Positions 1-8,989 of a DNA stretch of 32,938 nt are shown piece by piece. The number at the start of each line of letters is the position of its first letter. Position 1 is the first letter of the stretch. The notes under the pieces are model-generated. The model was given only the letters and a program-made list of their open reading frames with translations, had not been told where the DNA came from and ran no database searches. The DNA comes from Pseudomonadota bacterium (GTDB lineage: Bacteria > Pseudomonadota > Alphaproteobacteria > Rhizobiales > Tepidamorphaceae): contig JAEWYT010000177.1 of the NCBI GenBank assembly GCA_023458595.1, positions 1-32,938 on the forward strand. Direction: 5' to 3'. Position numbers and translations under genes: made by a program.

Positions 1-123
1 TAACGCCTGCCGGCCTCATACGAGCCTCGGTGGCCTTACCCCGAACGAGTTTGCAACCCGGTCCCGGAGGGACCACAACGAGAACAGAGTCCAGTCATGA
101 GTGAGGGCAAACTGGGGGCAACG
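1..123. other. Non-coding edge with a short hairpin
   Basis: No convincing gene is seen in the first 123 bases. A perfect 6-bp inverted repeat GGTCCC/GGGACC with loop GGA lies at 60-74. It is about 50 nt past the stop codon of the minus-strand NTPase and could be its terminator, but no T-run follows on that strand. A gene starting further left would be outside the window. Confidence 0.3.
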
Positions 124-3100
124 TCAAGGGCGGCCCAGCCGTTGTTCCAGAGCGAAGATTGTCTTCGGATCGGTCTTCAGATCCTCCCAGGCGGCATCGC
201 CGCCCGACGCCTGATAGAGGAATGCGTTTAGCTGCCAGAACGACCTGCGCATTCTTGCTTGGTTGTTGGCTAAGGTGTTGTTCCCGCTGTCGGTGACCGG
301 ATCGGCGATACGGCGGTCAATCAGAGCAAGTAATTTGTCCCGGTTCCCGTATTTCGCTGCCATGTTGAATAGCGTGCGCGCAGCTGCGATTGGCATTTTT
401 GGGAACTGTTCAAGCCAATCGAGCGGCAACGTCGCCCTGAGATGCTGGAATGCAGGCCGGTAGTCGAGCCAGTCCACATTGACCGACACCTCCTCTGTCG
501 CACCGAGCTGCTGTTCCATATAGCGGCGTACAAACGCCTCGGCATAACCAGACTCCTTGAACAACGCGGCATCGAGCGCGGCTTCGAAGGCGTCGCGTTC
601 ACCGTCCGCAAATGTGGGGTATGCGTATTCTTCTGTCTTGGCGGCCGCCAAGACGCGCGCGTCGACCGTCTCGAGACGCACGCCGTCTCTGAACAGGACC
701 ACACACACCGCGAGTAGTACTTTGGCGATGTCCGATCGCTCGCGGCGCCCAAGACCCTCGATCGAAGGAATGTGCGGATCGAGCATGGGCAAACAGTTCC
801 GAAACGCCCGCAGCGGCGTTTCTGGGTCGTCGACGAGATCGGCAAGTTCATCTGGGTGCCAAAGATAATCTTGGGCGAACCGTTGTAGCCACCACCAGTG
901 TCGTCCCGCTTCAATCTCAGCGATATTCTCCCGCAAGTGGGTGCGATTATTTTCCTTTATTGCAGCTTCGCGTCGCGCATACCGCCTGTAGCTGCGGTGG
1001 CGCCGAGCCTTTCGGTTTTCTTTGGCGTAACTGCGCCGACGCTTTTCCCTTCGAGACCATGCCGCAAGAAAATCAGGCGATGTTCTGCTCTGACGCCTCT
1101 GGAACGCACGCGTGGGATTGGGCTCTTTGACATCGCTGTGATTGTTGTGGCCGTACAGCAGCGCCGTCCACACATCGACAAGCCGATGATCGAAGGCATA
1201 CTGGCTCAAGGCCCGGATGTCCTCCTCCCGCACGAGCAGCCCGGAATGCGAGTTGGTCGAATAGAGTTTGACTACGGCATTGTCTGCAGCGTCTTCTCCA
1301 ACGATTCCTTGCACCGCCAGCTGCTGTATCGACCTACGCAGATCGTCGTTCTGGGTCAGATGCTTTACCGCCGCGCTGCGGTCGCCACTGACGTGTCCTT
1401 GAAAGTGCAGCGCCTTCAGCCACGACCAGACACGCTCGGGATCGTGTGGCCCCGTTGAAAGCTCGAAGTAACGATCGAGGAGCCTCCCGACGATCTTGCT
1501 CTTTGCGAAGCGGCACGTGCACTGGAATTCGTGCTTAGCCGAACACGTGCAGGCAAGCCCGGCCGTTAGATCGTCCAAAAAGGTCATCACCTCCGCCAGG
1601 TTAAATGAATGGATGAGCACATCGATAAAGTAGCGTGACGACCTATTGCGATCCCGCCGTCCCGGTTCGGGATAGAGGCTATCCAGGCGCGCGAGCAGCG
1701 CGCCGACCTGCCGCACGCCGACTGTCGATACGCCGCGCTTCGTTGCCATTCGGGAGGCGATTTCGAGCGCTTCGGCCGAGCTTTCCGCTATCAGATCGGT
1801 AAAGTCGAGCGCGGGCTCATAGGAGGCCAGAGCGCCCAGTAAGACTTGCAGCGCCTGCTTGCGCGTCTCGCCGTCGATACCGGAATCTTTCATCAGCACT
1901 GTGAACTCGGGAATGAGGCTCGAGGAGACCTCGGTACCCACCAGCAGTTCGAGGAGGAGCCCGCGCAGGGCACCTGGCTTGCCCAGGGCAGCCCGCACTT
2001 GGTCGAGCATATCGGCGGTGAAGAAGTGTCCGGCATTGAAACGGCGCCATCTATCGCTGCGCCGAAACATCGGGTCGCGTTCCGCAAGCTCATCCAGCGC
2101 GGTCAACAACGCTCGCTTCGCGACCGTGGTCAACTGACCGGGATCGCCGTTCGCCAGAACTGCGTATGGATCAAGCGCGATAGCTGCAAGTTGTAGCAGT
2201 TCGCGGCCGAGCGCGGCGATCCAGCCGAGCATCCCTCGGAGTTCGTCGCGTGTGACTCTATTCGGTGCGACGATTGCGAATACGCGCGCAAGTGAAAGGC
2301 GATCCGAAGGGTCTTCGATCCGCTTCACGAGGTATCGCGCGGCGCAATACTCTTCGACAATCCGATGGACCGGCTCATGCTTGTCGGCGTCATCGGATGG
2401 TTTCAGCAACCGCGTGTCAATGAGAAAGTCCGAGCAACGGGCGTCTCGGAACAGGCTGCCGATGTAGGGGAAATCGCGATCGCTCAACTGCTCGACGGTC
2501 GCGACGCCTGTCGCGCCGGACAGCAGCAGCTTCGCGAAAACTTCTGAACCAAGCGCTACGATGTCATCTGTTGTTGGCCGCGTCTTCTGCCGCCCCAACT
2601 CAGGATTGGCTTCATGAGCGAGTCGCTTTGCGGCGTCGGCAAAAATCTTAGGCTTCGAGGTGAAGGCACGGCCGCTTTCGAGATAGGCTTCTCCTAGCAA
2701 CTTGAGAAACTGGGGGTTGCCCAACAAAGGACCGAGTTCGAACCTCCGAACCTCTCCGACGAACGCCTCAAAATCCGCACCAGGGAAACTGGCGGTAAAA
2801 AGCTGGCGCTGTTCGTCCTCGTTAAACGGTGCGAGGCGGACGACGACCGGCTTGACCCCAAAACATTGCTCTACATATCCGGTCCGTCCCTGATCCCATT
2901 CCCCGGACCGCCCGGCGAAAACGACTATTGCTGCGGACGTATCGCTTGCTTGTGCGATGATCTGATCAATGGCTGAGCTATCGATCCGTGCAACCTCGTC
3001 CATCGCGTCGATAACCAGGGGATCTGCGCCCGAGGCTTGAGGTCGATTGCGAAAGATGCTGGCCCTGACGCGCGTTGTCTGGAGAAGGCTCGCCAAGGTC

Positions 3101-3358
3101 TTCAGCAGTTCGGTCTTGCCGGCCCCGGGCTCCGCGAGGATGACGAAAACGCTTCCCTCCTGAAGCAGTTGCTCTTCAGTGAAGGTTTTTTCGCCGATAA
3201 GGAGGGGCCTTGAGATGTAAACCGTCGTCGCTCCTCAATTTGTCCGGACCCAGCAAAGATTCCAGAACTTTACCAGCCTGGGTAGCGTCGCGGGATAGAG
3301 ACACCGCCGATAGCTTCACGATCCCATGTGGGTCAAAACCCGCGTCCCACAAATACAA
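124..3358 (-). pseudogene. Frameshifted NACHT/STAND-like P-loop NTPase
   Basis: The main open frame covers 124-3096 but its first usable start (TTG at 3096) lies downstream of the P-loop. Reading the same frame back to 3234 gives EPGAGKTELL, a Walker A motif, at about 3103-3132. That frame then hits a stop at 3235-3237 without any ATG, GTG or TTG. The frame one base away continues upstream to about 3358 with plausible protein sequence (TTG at 3358), so one extra base near 3229 would join the two into about 1,077 residues. Walker B is VIDAMDE (about 2998-3018), matching the D-x-x-DE form of NACHT ATPases. A long helical C-terminal part holds a C-x-C...C-x-C cluster (about 1512-1556) and a very basic, probably coiled segment (about 930-1075). 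NACHT/STAND ATPases are often signalling or antiphage proteins, but that role is inference here. No effector domain or partner gene is recognised. GC is lower than in the neighbours, suggesting acquisition. Confidence 0.6.
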
Positions 3359-3427
3359 TAGCGAGAGTCCCGATTCCGTTTTTTGTATTGCGACGGCGCG
3401 AGTCCGCGCAATTCCTCACCCCCCCAA

Positions 3428-3456
3428 TTGACGCCGCCTCCTCCTCTCCATAGGGT
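3428..3456 (+). promoter_or_regulatory. Putative lysS promoter
   Basis: TTGACG at 3428-3433 is followed after 17 bases by TAGGGT at 3451-3456, about 50 bases before the lysS ATG. The -35 box is close to consensus and the -10 box is weak, as is common in GC-rich alphaproteobacteria. The element lies just outside the 5' end of the divergent NTPase gene. Confidence 0.35.
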
Positions 3457-3507
3457 CCGCGCCGACCGGCCGGACGGGCCGGAAAACCGCATTCCTGGAC
3501 CAAGAAG

Positions 3508-5172
3508 ATGACCGATCCCGCCGAAGCCGCCGCCCTGGGCGCCGCCGCCGGAGACCCCGCCGAAGCCGCGGCCTCCCTCGCCGCTGGAGGCCTCGCCTCC
3601 CTGGCGCGCGACAGTCGCGCCTGGCCGTTCGAGGAGGCCCGCAAGCTGATCGGGCGGCTGGAGAAGGTCGGCCACGACAAGACGGTGATCTTCGAGACCG
3701 GCTACGGCCCCTCGGGCCTGCCGCATATCGGCACCTTCGGCGAGGTCGCCCGCACCACCATGGTGCGCCACGCCTTCCGCATCCTCACCGAGGACAAGGT
3801 GCCGACGCGGCTGATCTGCTTCTCCGACGACATGGACGGCCTCAGAAAGGTGCCCGACAACGTCCCGAACCAGGACCTGCTGCGCGCCAATCTCGACAAG
3901 CCGCTGACGCAGGTGCCCGATCCGTTCGGCAAGTTCCGCTCCTTCGGCGAGCACAACAACGCCATGCTGCGCTCGTTCCTCGACGCCTTCGGCTTTGAGT
4001 ACGAGTTCATGAGCGCGACCGACTGCTACACGTCGGGCCGCTTCGACAAGGCGCTCCTGAAGGTGCTCGATCGCTACGACGAGGTGATGGCGGTGATGCT
4101 GCCCTCGCTGCGCGAGGAGCGGCAGGCGACCTATTCGCCGTTCCTGCCCGTGTGCCCGCGCACCGGCAAGGTGCTGCAGGTGCCGATCATCGAGCGCGAC
4201 GTGGCCTCGGGCGCCATCGTCTACAAGGATCCCGAGACGGAGAAGCTCGTCCGCGTGAAGGTGACGGGCGGGGCCTGCAAGCTGCAGTGGAAGGCCGACT
4301 GGGCGATGCGCTGGTACGCGCTCGGTGTCGACTACGAGATGGCCGGCAAGGACCTGATCGACTCGGTGAAGCTGTCGAGCCGGATCTGCACGATCCTCGG
4401 CGGCCTGCCGCCGGACGGCTTCAATTACGAGCTGTTCCTCGACGAGAACGGCCAGAAGATCTCGAAGTCCAAGGGCAACGGCCTCACCATCGACGAGTGG
4501 CTGCGCTACGCGAGCCCGGAGAGCCTGGCGCTGTTCATGTTCCAGGCCCCGCGCAAGGCCAAGCGCCTCTATTTCGACGTGATCCCGCGCAACGTCGACG
4601 ACTACCTGACGTTCCTGGAGAAGTTCCCCGGCCAGACGCCGGAGGAGCGGATGGCGAATCCGGTCTGGCACATCCATTCCGGCAAGGTGCCGGATGCCGG
4701 CGTGCCGATCTCCTTCTCCATGCTGCTCAATCTCGTCTCGGCCTCGAATTCCGAGGACAAGGCGGTGCTGTGGGGCTTCATCCGCCGCTATGCGCCTCAG
4801 GCGAGCCCGGAGAGCCATCCCCGGCTCGACCAGCTCGTCGGCTACGCGATCCACTACTTCCACGACTTCGTCGCGCCCAACAAGCGCTACCGCGAGCCGA
4901 CCGAGGTGGAGCGCGCGGCGCTCGCCGACCTGTCGGACCAGCTCGGCCGGTTGCCGAAGGACGCCGACGCCGAGACGATCCAGAACGTCGTCTACGAGAT
5001 CGGCAAGACCCATCCCTTCGACAGCCTGAAGGACTGGTTCACCGCGCTCTACGAGGTGCTGATCGGCCAGAGCCAGGGGCCGCGCTTCGGCTCATTCGTC
5101 GCCCTGTACGGCATCGACGAGACCCGTGCCCTGATCGGCCGGGCTCTCGACGGCTCCCTGCGCGAGGGGTGA
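3508..5172 (+). CDS. lysS: Lysyl-tRNA synthetase, class I
   Basis: This enzyme charges tRNA-Lys with lysine using ATP in the cytoplasm. The 554-residue protein is the class I (archaeal-type) form, with a Rossmann catalytic core, not the class II form of enteric bacteria. Visible signatures are HIGT at residue 73 and KISKS at residues 317-321, the two class I ATP-binding motifs. The ATG at 3508 is the only reasonable start, preceded by AAGAAG. The first 34 residues or so are Ala/Gly-rich and contain the phrase DPAEAAA twice, ahead of the conserved start of the family near WPFEEARK. Class I LysRS is usual in Hyphomicrobiales and Rhodobacterales, so it supports the taxonomic call. Its 3' end overlaps the convergent nuclease-like gene by 81 bases. 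Confidence 0.95.
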   Translation: MTDPAEAAALGAAAGDPAEAAASLAAGGLASLARDSRAWPFEEARKLIGRLEKVGHDKTVIFETGYGPSGLPHIGTFGEVARTTMVRHAFRILTEDKVPTRLICFSDDMDGLRKVPDNVPNQDLLRANLDKPLTQVPDPFGKFRSFGEHNNAMLRSFLDAFGFEYEFMSATDCYTSGRFDKALLKVLDRYDEVMAVMLPSLREERQATYSPFLPVCPRTGKVLQVPIIERDVASGAIVYKDPETEKLVRVKVTGGACKLQWKADWAMRWYALGVDYEMAGKDLIDSVKLSSRICTILGGLPPDGFNYELFLDENGQKISKSKGNGLTIDEWLRYASPESLALFMFQAPRKAKRLYFDVIPRNVDDYLTFLEKFPGQTPEERMANPVWHIHSGKVPDAGVPISFSMLLNLVSASNSEDKAVLWGFIRRYAPQASPESHPRLDQLVGYAIHYFHDFVAPNKRYREPTEVERAALADLSDQLGRLPKDADAETIQNVVYEIGKTHPFDSLKDWFTALYEVLIGQSQGPRFGSFVALYGIDETRALIGRALDGSLREG

Positions 5173-6072
5173 GAACGGATCGGACTGGACGGTCGGCGCG
5201 GTGAAGGGCGACAGCGACTGCGCCGCGCTTTCGCCGGCCGTCTTGTCCTTCCATTCGGCGAGGTGGATGCCGCGCTTCGCCGCGCGCGCCGCCTCGGCCT
5301 GGGTCCCGTAGCCGCCGCCCGCGTCCTCCGCCCAGCCCTGCTCGACCAGCCAGCCGTTGAGGTCCTGCAGGCCGACGGAGCAGGTCGCGGCGATGCCGTC
5401 GGACGTCTTCTCCACGACCGAGCAGTCGATCGCCCGGTTGCGGATCAGCATGCGCAGCGCGCCCGCCGCGATGCGGCCGCAGGGCCAGTCGTGGCCGGCC
5501 GCGTCCGTGCAGGTCTTGTCGCCCGGGACCGGGGCGATGCCGGCAAGGCGGATCGTCGCGTCGCCGGATCGCAGCGTGCCGGCGTCCTCGACGACGATGC
5601 GATGGTAGCGTCGGGTCGGCGGCTCGTCGGGTTCCTCGGGCTCGGCTTCGACGATCGGCTGCCGGTACGGGCTCGTCGGACGGCTCAGCACGTTCGGCGG
5701 CGTGACGTTGCGGGCCGTGCGCGGTGCTGACGCCGCCTCCGGCGGTTCCGGGGCGGCGGCCGGTCCGGCTGCGCCGGTTGATCCGGGTGCGCCGGTCGGG
5801 GTCGCCGCCGTCTCGGAGGGCGGCTCGGCCGCCTTCGCGGCGGGGGCGCGCGCACCGGTGACGCCCGGATCGGTCCGCGTCCCGATCTCCTTCGGCGGCG
5901 CGTTCGGGGACAGCACGGTCGTGTCGCCGGCCGGTCCGAACAGGCCGAAGCCGTTCAGCACGATCCCGTAGAGGAGCGCCACGAGCGCGGCGCCACCGAA
6001 CGCCGTCAGGAGAATGATCCGGCCCATGCGACCTCGGTTTGCCGGCTGCTCGACGAGACCATCGTCGCCCAC
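5092..6072 (-). CDS. Membrane-anchored SNase-like (thermonuclease family) protein
   Basis: The 326-residue protein has a single N-terminal membrane segment (about residues 18-40), then a long Pro/Ala/Gly-rich linker (about 45-150). A C-terminal staphylococcal-nuclease-like OB-fold domain follows (about 160-275), recognisable by the strand IRLAGI and by the end of the fold. The fold would face the periplasm. The usual catalytic Arg/Glu pattern of active SNase is not evident: after RLAGI the sequence runs APVPGDKTC with no clear catalytic Glu, so it may be inactive or bind a ligand instead. The annotated start is GTG at 6072. An ATG at 6027 with GAGG just upstream is an alternative and would place the membrane segment at the very N-terminus. 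The gene is 31 bases after the DMT transporter gene, so they may share a transcript, and its end overlaps lysS. Confidence 0.75.
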   Translation of the reverse strand: MGDDGLVEQPANRGRMGRIILLTAFGGAALVALLYGIVLNGFGLFGPAGDTTVLSPNAPPKEIGTRTDPGVTGARAPAAKAAEPPSETAATPTGAPGSTGAAGPAAAPEPPEAASAPRTARNVTPPNVLSRPTSPYRQPIVEAEPEEPDEPPTRRYHRIVVEDAGTLRSGDATIRLAGIAPVPGDKTCTDAAGHDWPCGRIAAGALRMLIRNRAIDCSVVEKTSDGIAATCSVGLQDLNGWLVEQGWAEDAGGGYGTQAEAARAAKRGIHLAEWKDKTAGESAAQSLSPFTAPTVQSDPFSPLAQGAVESPADQGTGLVDAVQGDE

Positions 6073-6103
6073 GCGATCCGCGGAGGCAACCGTCCGGCCC
6101 GGC

Positions 6104-7021
6104 TCATTCCCTCACGGCCTCGACATGGGCCGGCCGCGCCGTGGCCGCGAGCACGATCGCGGTGACGATCAGCAGCGCGGAGACGACCTCGACGAGGCGG
6201 ACGGGCTCGCGGAGCAGGATCCAGCCGGACGACAGCGCGACGACCAGTTCGAAGGCGGCGATGATGGAGGTGCGAGCCGGACCGACGACCGGAGCGCCGT
6301 AGACGAGCGCCAGCTGGGGCAGGATCCCTCCGACGGTGACGAGCGCGATGCCGACCGTGATCCCGGCCGCCGTCGTCGGCAGGAGCTGGACGTCGCCGCC
6401 GGTCACGAGCGGCAGCCCGCTCGTGATCGCGGTGCCCAGATAGATGCCGGCCATGACGAGGAACCGGTCGGCATCGGCGAGCACGTGCGAGACGACGAGG
6501 ATGACCGTCGCGTAGGACATCGGCGCCGCGAAGGCGTGCAGGACCGCCATCGGCCGCGTCGCGAGATCCGAGGGGTCGAGGAACAGGGTGCAGGAAATCA
6601 GCACGAGAGCGGCGCCGGCGAGGGCCCGCCGGTCGGGCACCAGACGGAACAGCACAAATCCGATGACCACGGCGAACAGCGGAAAGGTGAAGAAGATCAG
6701 CGCGGCGACGGCGACCGGCATGTCGTGCAGGGCGCGGAAATAGCCGAGTATGCCGAAACCGAGGAACAGCCCGGACGCGAACGTGATCGCGAGGAGGCGC
6801 GGCTGCCGGATCAGGCGCGGCAGCAGCGGGACGAAGAAGAGGGGCGGGACGCCGTATCGGTAGAAGGTCGCGACCTCCGGCGAGATGCCGGTGCCGTAGG
6901 CCGCCCGCAGCAGGAGCGGCAACAGGCCGAATCCCGTGGCGGCGAGGAGGACGAGGACGATGCCAAGCGCCGGCGAGGGCGGACCCGCGCGCCGTCGCCC
7001 GGCGGCCATGTCCTCGCTCAC
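6104..7021 (-). CDS. DMT superfamily (EamA) transporter
   Basis: This is a 305-residue inner-membrane protein with about ten hydrophobic segments in two halves, the layout of EamA-type drug/metabolite transporters. The second half contains the family-like stretch around PARTSIIAAFELVVAL and a conserved ILLREP near the end. The substrate cannot be read from sequence; family members export metabolites or amino acids. The GTG start at 7021 overlaps the stop codon of the upstream regulator gene (GTGA), indicating translational coupling. An internal ATG five codons downstream is an alternative start. Confidence 0.85.
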   Translation of the reverse strand: MSEDMAAGRRRAGPPSPALGIVLVLLAATGFGLLPLLLRAAYGTGISPEVATFYRYGVPPLFFVPLLPRLIRQPRLLAITFASGLFLGFGILGYFRALHDMPVAVAALIFFTFPLFAVVIGFVLFRLVPDRRALAGAALVLISCTLFLDPSDLATRPMAVLHAFAAPMSYATVILVVSHVLADADRFLVMAGIYLGTAITSGLPLVTGGDVQLLPTTAAGITVGIALVTVGGILPQLALVYGAPVVGPARTSIIAAFELVVALSSGWILLREPVRLVEVVSALLIVTAIVLAATARPAHVEAVRE

Positions 7022-7659
7022 TGGCTCGCCCAGATGATGCGGGCGATCCAGTCGACGTCCTCCAGCGCGAGCGTGCGCTGGTCGTGTTCCGGGTTGATGG
7101 AATGCAGCTCGATGATGCGGGCCGTCCGCCGCGCCAGCACCTTGGCCATCACTTCCCCGCCGCGGGTGCGCACGACGACGCGGTCGCCGCGCCGTACCGA
7201 GGCGCCGGGCGAGACGATCACCACGTCCCCGTCGCGGTAGAGAGGCAGCATGCTGTCGCCGGAGACTTCGAGCGCATAGGCGTGCTCGTCGGCAACGTCC
7301 GGGAACGCCACCTCGTCCCAGCCCGACCCGACCGGGAAGCCGCCGTCGTCGAAGAAGCCGCCGGCGCCGGCCTGCGCGAAGCCGATCAGCGGCACGGCGC
7401 GATGCCGGTAGGCCGCGTCGCCGCCGTCCGGGTCGCGGACGAGCGCCATGAAGTCCTCTATCGAGGAGCCGGTCGCCTCGAGGATCTTGGAGATCGACTC
7501 GGTATTAGGCCAGCGCAGCCGGCCGTCGGAGGCGGTCCGCTTGGACTTGTTGAAGGTCGTCGGATCGAGGCCGGCGCGGCGCGCGAGCCCCGAAACCGAC
7601 ATCGAATAGCGCGCGGCGAGCGCGTCGATCGCGGTCCAGATCTGGCGATGGGAGAGCAT
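7018..7659 (-). CDS. HTH/S24 (LexA-like) transcriptional regulator
   Basis: The 213-residue protein has an N-terminal helix-turn-helix domain (about residues 5-65) and a C-terminal S24/LexA-like serine peptidase domain. Candidate Ala-Gly self-cleavage bonds are at 97-98 or 99-100 (QAGAG). The catalytic pair is Ser136 in SGDSMLP and Lys173 in VMAKVL. Proteins of this type repress genes until self-cleavage is triggered, as in LexA and CI. Here it is a chromosomal gene with no phage genes nearby. The ATG at 7659 is preceded by AGGAAG. It overlaps the transporter gene by 4 bases, and a palindrome at 7713-7724 in its own promoter region is a likely autoregulatory site. Targets beyond this locus are unknown. 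Confidence 0.85.
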   Translation of the reverse strand: MLSHRQIWTAIDALAARYSMSVSGLARRAGLDPTTFNKSKRTASDGRLRWPNTESISKILEATGSSIEDFMALVRDPDGGDAAYRHRAVPLIGFAQAGAGGFFDDGGFPVGSGWDEVAFPDVADEHAYALEVSGDSMLPLYRDGDVVIVSPGASVRRGDRVVVRTRGGEVMAKVLARRTARIIELHSINPEHDQRTLALEDVDWIARIIWASQ

Positions 7660-7712
7660 CTTCCTGGCTCCCTCCGCCCCACGGCCGTGACCGTCGGGCA
7701 GGTCAGTGTTTT

Positions 7713-7743
7713 GGAATATATTCCGACAATATAGGAATTATCC
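7713..7743. promoter_or_regulatory. Palindromic operator candidate upstream of the S24 regulator
   Basis: GGAATATATTCC at 7713-7724 is a perfect 12-bp palindrome in an AT-rich patch that stands out from the GC-rich surroundings. A second, imperfect copy GGAATTATCC follows at 7734-7743. The pair lies 54-84 bases upstream of the regulator ATG, where promoter elements are expected, so autoregulation by the S24 protein is the simplest reading. Confidence 0.55.
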
Positions 7744-7900
7744 CCTCATTCCCCAACTGTCCAGTGGAGAAAGTGCTGATCCTTCGGAATACCCCGGGCA
7801 CCCGGAGCCGGACCTTCACGACGGTCTGCCGTCTCCCGCGGACGGCGGCGAAGCCGCCGCGACGGTCGAAACTGGCATCGTTCTGCGTAGGACCGGGCCC
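7725..7900. other. Intergenic stretch with hairpins, cyclase 3' side
   Basis: No gene is seen here. A 7-bp perfect stem CGGCGGC/GCCGCCG with a 3-base loop lies at 7843-7859, about 40 nt downstream of the cyclase stop on the minus strand. It could be a terminator, although no T-run follows. A smaller stem ACGG/CCGT lies at 7821-7832. Confidence 0.3.
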
Positions 7901-8989
7901 TCAGATCAAGGCGACGCCCAATTCCTCGTCGCCGCCGACGAGCCGGAACAGGTCCACGTTGCCGAACCCTTTGACGTCGCGCGCGGGCACCTGCTCGAGC
8001 CGGAACTCGTCGCGGATGCGCTCGGCCGTCGCCTCCGGCAGAAGAATTTCCATCGGCTCGGCGTGCTGTTCCATGCGCGCGGCGAGATCCATCGCCGGAC
8101 CGAATATGTCGTAGACGTATTTCTGGATCCCGACGATCGAGCCGATCATCGGGCCCGAGGCGATGCCGATGCGGCAACGCCATTTCTCTTCCCGCGTGGC
8201 ATTGCGCTGGCGGATGAACCGGCGAAAGAGGAGCGCCGTGCGGGCGATGTTTTGCGCGTGATCCGGCGTCGCCTCGGGGATGCCGGAAACGGCCACATAG
8301 GCATCGCCGATGGTTTTCAGGCGCTCGCAGCCGAACTGTTCGACGATCCGGTCGAACCCGGTGAAGATGTCGTTGAGTTCCGAGATGAGCGCCAGCGGAT
8401 CCTTGGAGACGGCCATTTCGGTGAAGTCGACGAAATCGAGCATCAGCACCGACGCGCAGTCGTAGCGCTGCGGCGTGGTGACGCCGAACGTCTTGAGCTC
8501 CTCGTAGACGGTCCGCGGCATGATGTTGAGCAATAGCCGCTCGGCCCGCTCCTTCTCCCGCCGCAGCGCACGCTCGTTCTTTTCCACCATCTTGGCGTAG
8601 GACTCGATCATGTATTCGAGCTCCTTCACCTTGGTGATGTTGTGCATCTCGACCATGAACACGCGCCGTCCGCCGTCTTCGTGGATCGAGAAGTGCGCGG
8701 CGAGAGTCACCGGTCGCCGCTTGTGCTTGACCGCCACTTCGCAGGTTTCGACGGCGCCTGGCTCGAGACCGGAAAGGTCGGGCACCTGCATCAGCTGGTC
8801 GAGCGTGATGTCGTTTGCCGGCGTTCCGAACAGCTGCTCGAAACGCTTGTTTTGGAAAAGGATCCTGAGGCTGTCGCACTCCACGATGGCAATTCCGACG
8901 CCGACGGACTCGATCAGGGCTCGGTTGAAGGCATCGAGATTCAAGGCCGAGCCGGCCGGCGCATCCTTCGGGAGCGGATCGGTGCTCAT
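7901..8989 (-). CDS. PAS domain class III adenylyl cyclase
   Basis: The 362-residue soluble protein has an N-terminal PAS-like sensor (about 18-120), a coiled-coil linker (about 122-160, including ERLLLNIMP as in cyclase signalling helices) and a class III cyclase domain (about 175-350). Metal-binding Asp are D185 and D229. The base-selecting residues are Lys225 (LKTIGDA) and Asp294 (YDIFG), the adenylyl rather than guanylyl pattern. It should make cAMP from ATP. The transition-state Asn of the usual N-x3-R motif is replaced by Asp301, while Arg305 is kept, so activity may be altered. Its ATG overlaps the stop of the globin gene by 4 bases. That coupling suggests haem/gas or redox input to the cyclase, which is inference. 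Confidence 0.88.
   Translation of the reverse strand: MSTDPLPKDAPAGSALNLDAFNRALIESVGVGIAIVECDSLRILFQNKRFEQLFGTPANDITLDQLMQVPDLSGLEPGAVETCEVAVKHKRRPVTLAAHFSIHEDGGRRVFMVEMHNITKVKELEYMIESYAKMVEKNERALRREKERAERLLLNIMPRTVYEELKTFGVTTPQRYDCASVLMLDFVDFTEMAVSKDPLALISELNDIFTGFDRIVEQFGCERLKTIGDAYVAVSGIPEATPDHAQNIARTALLFRRFIRQRNATREEKWRCRIGIASGPMIGSIVGIQKYVYDIFGPAMDLAARMEQHAEPMEILLPEATAERIRDEFRLEQVPARDVKGFGNVDLFRLVGGDEELGVALI

Noticed and set aside
3316..5013. Long minus-strand open frame opposite lysS
   Set aside because: It is antisense to a clear class I LysRS, is Arg/His/Val-rich without domains, and results from GC-rich codon bias.
7018..7659. Prophage repressor
   Set aside because: The S24 regulator is LexA/CI-like, but no phage structural, integrase or lysis genes are near. 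It overlaps a transporter gene and looks chromosomal.
7901..8989. Guanylyl cyclase assignment
   Set aside because: Lys225 and Asp294 are at the base-selecting positions and match adenylyl, not guanylyl, cyclases.
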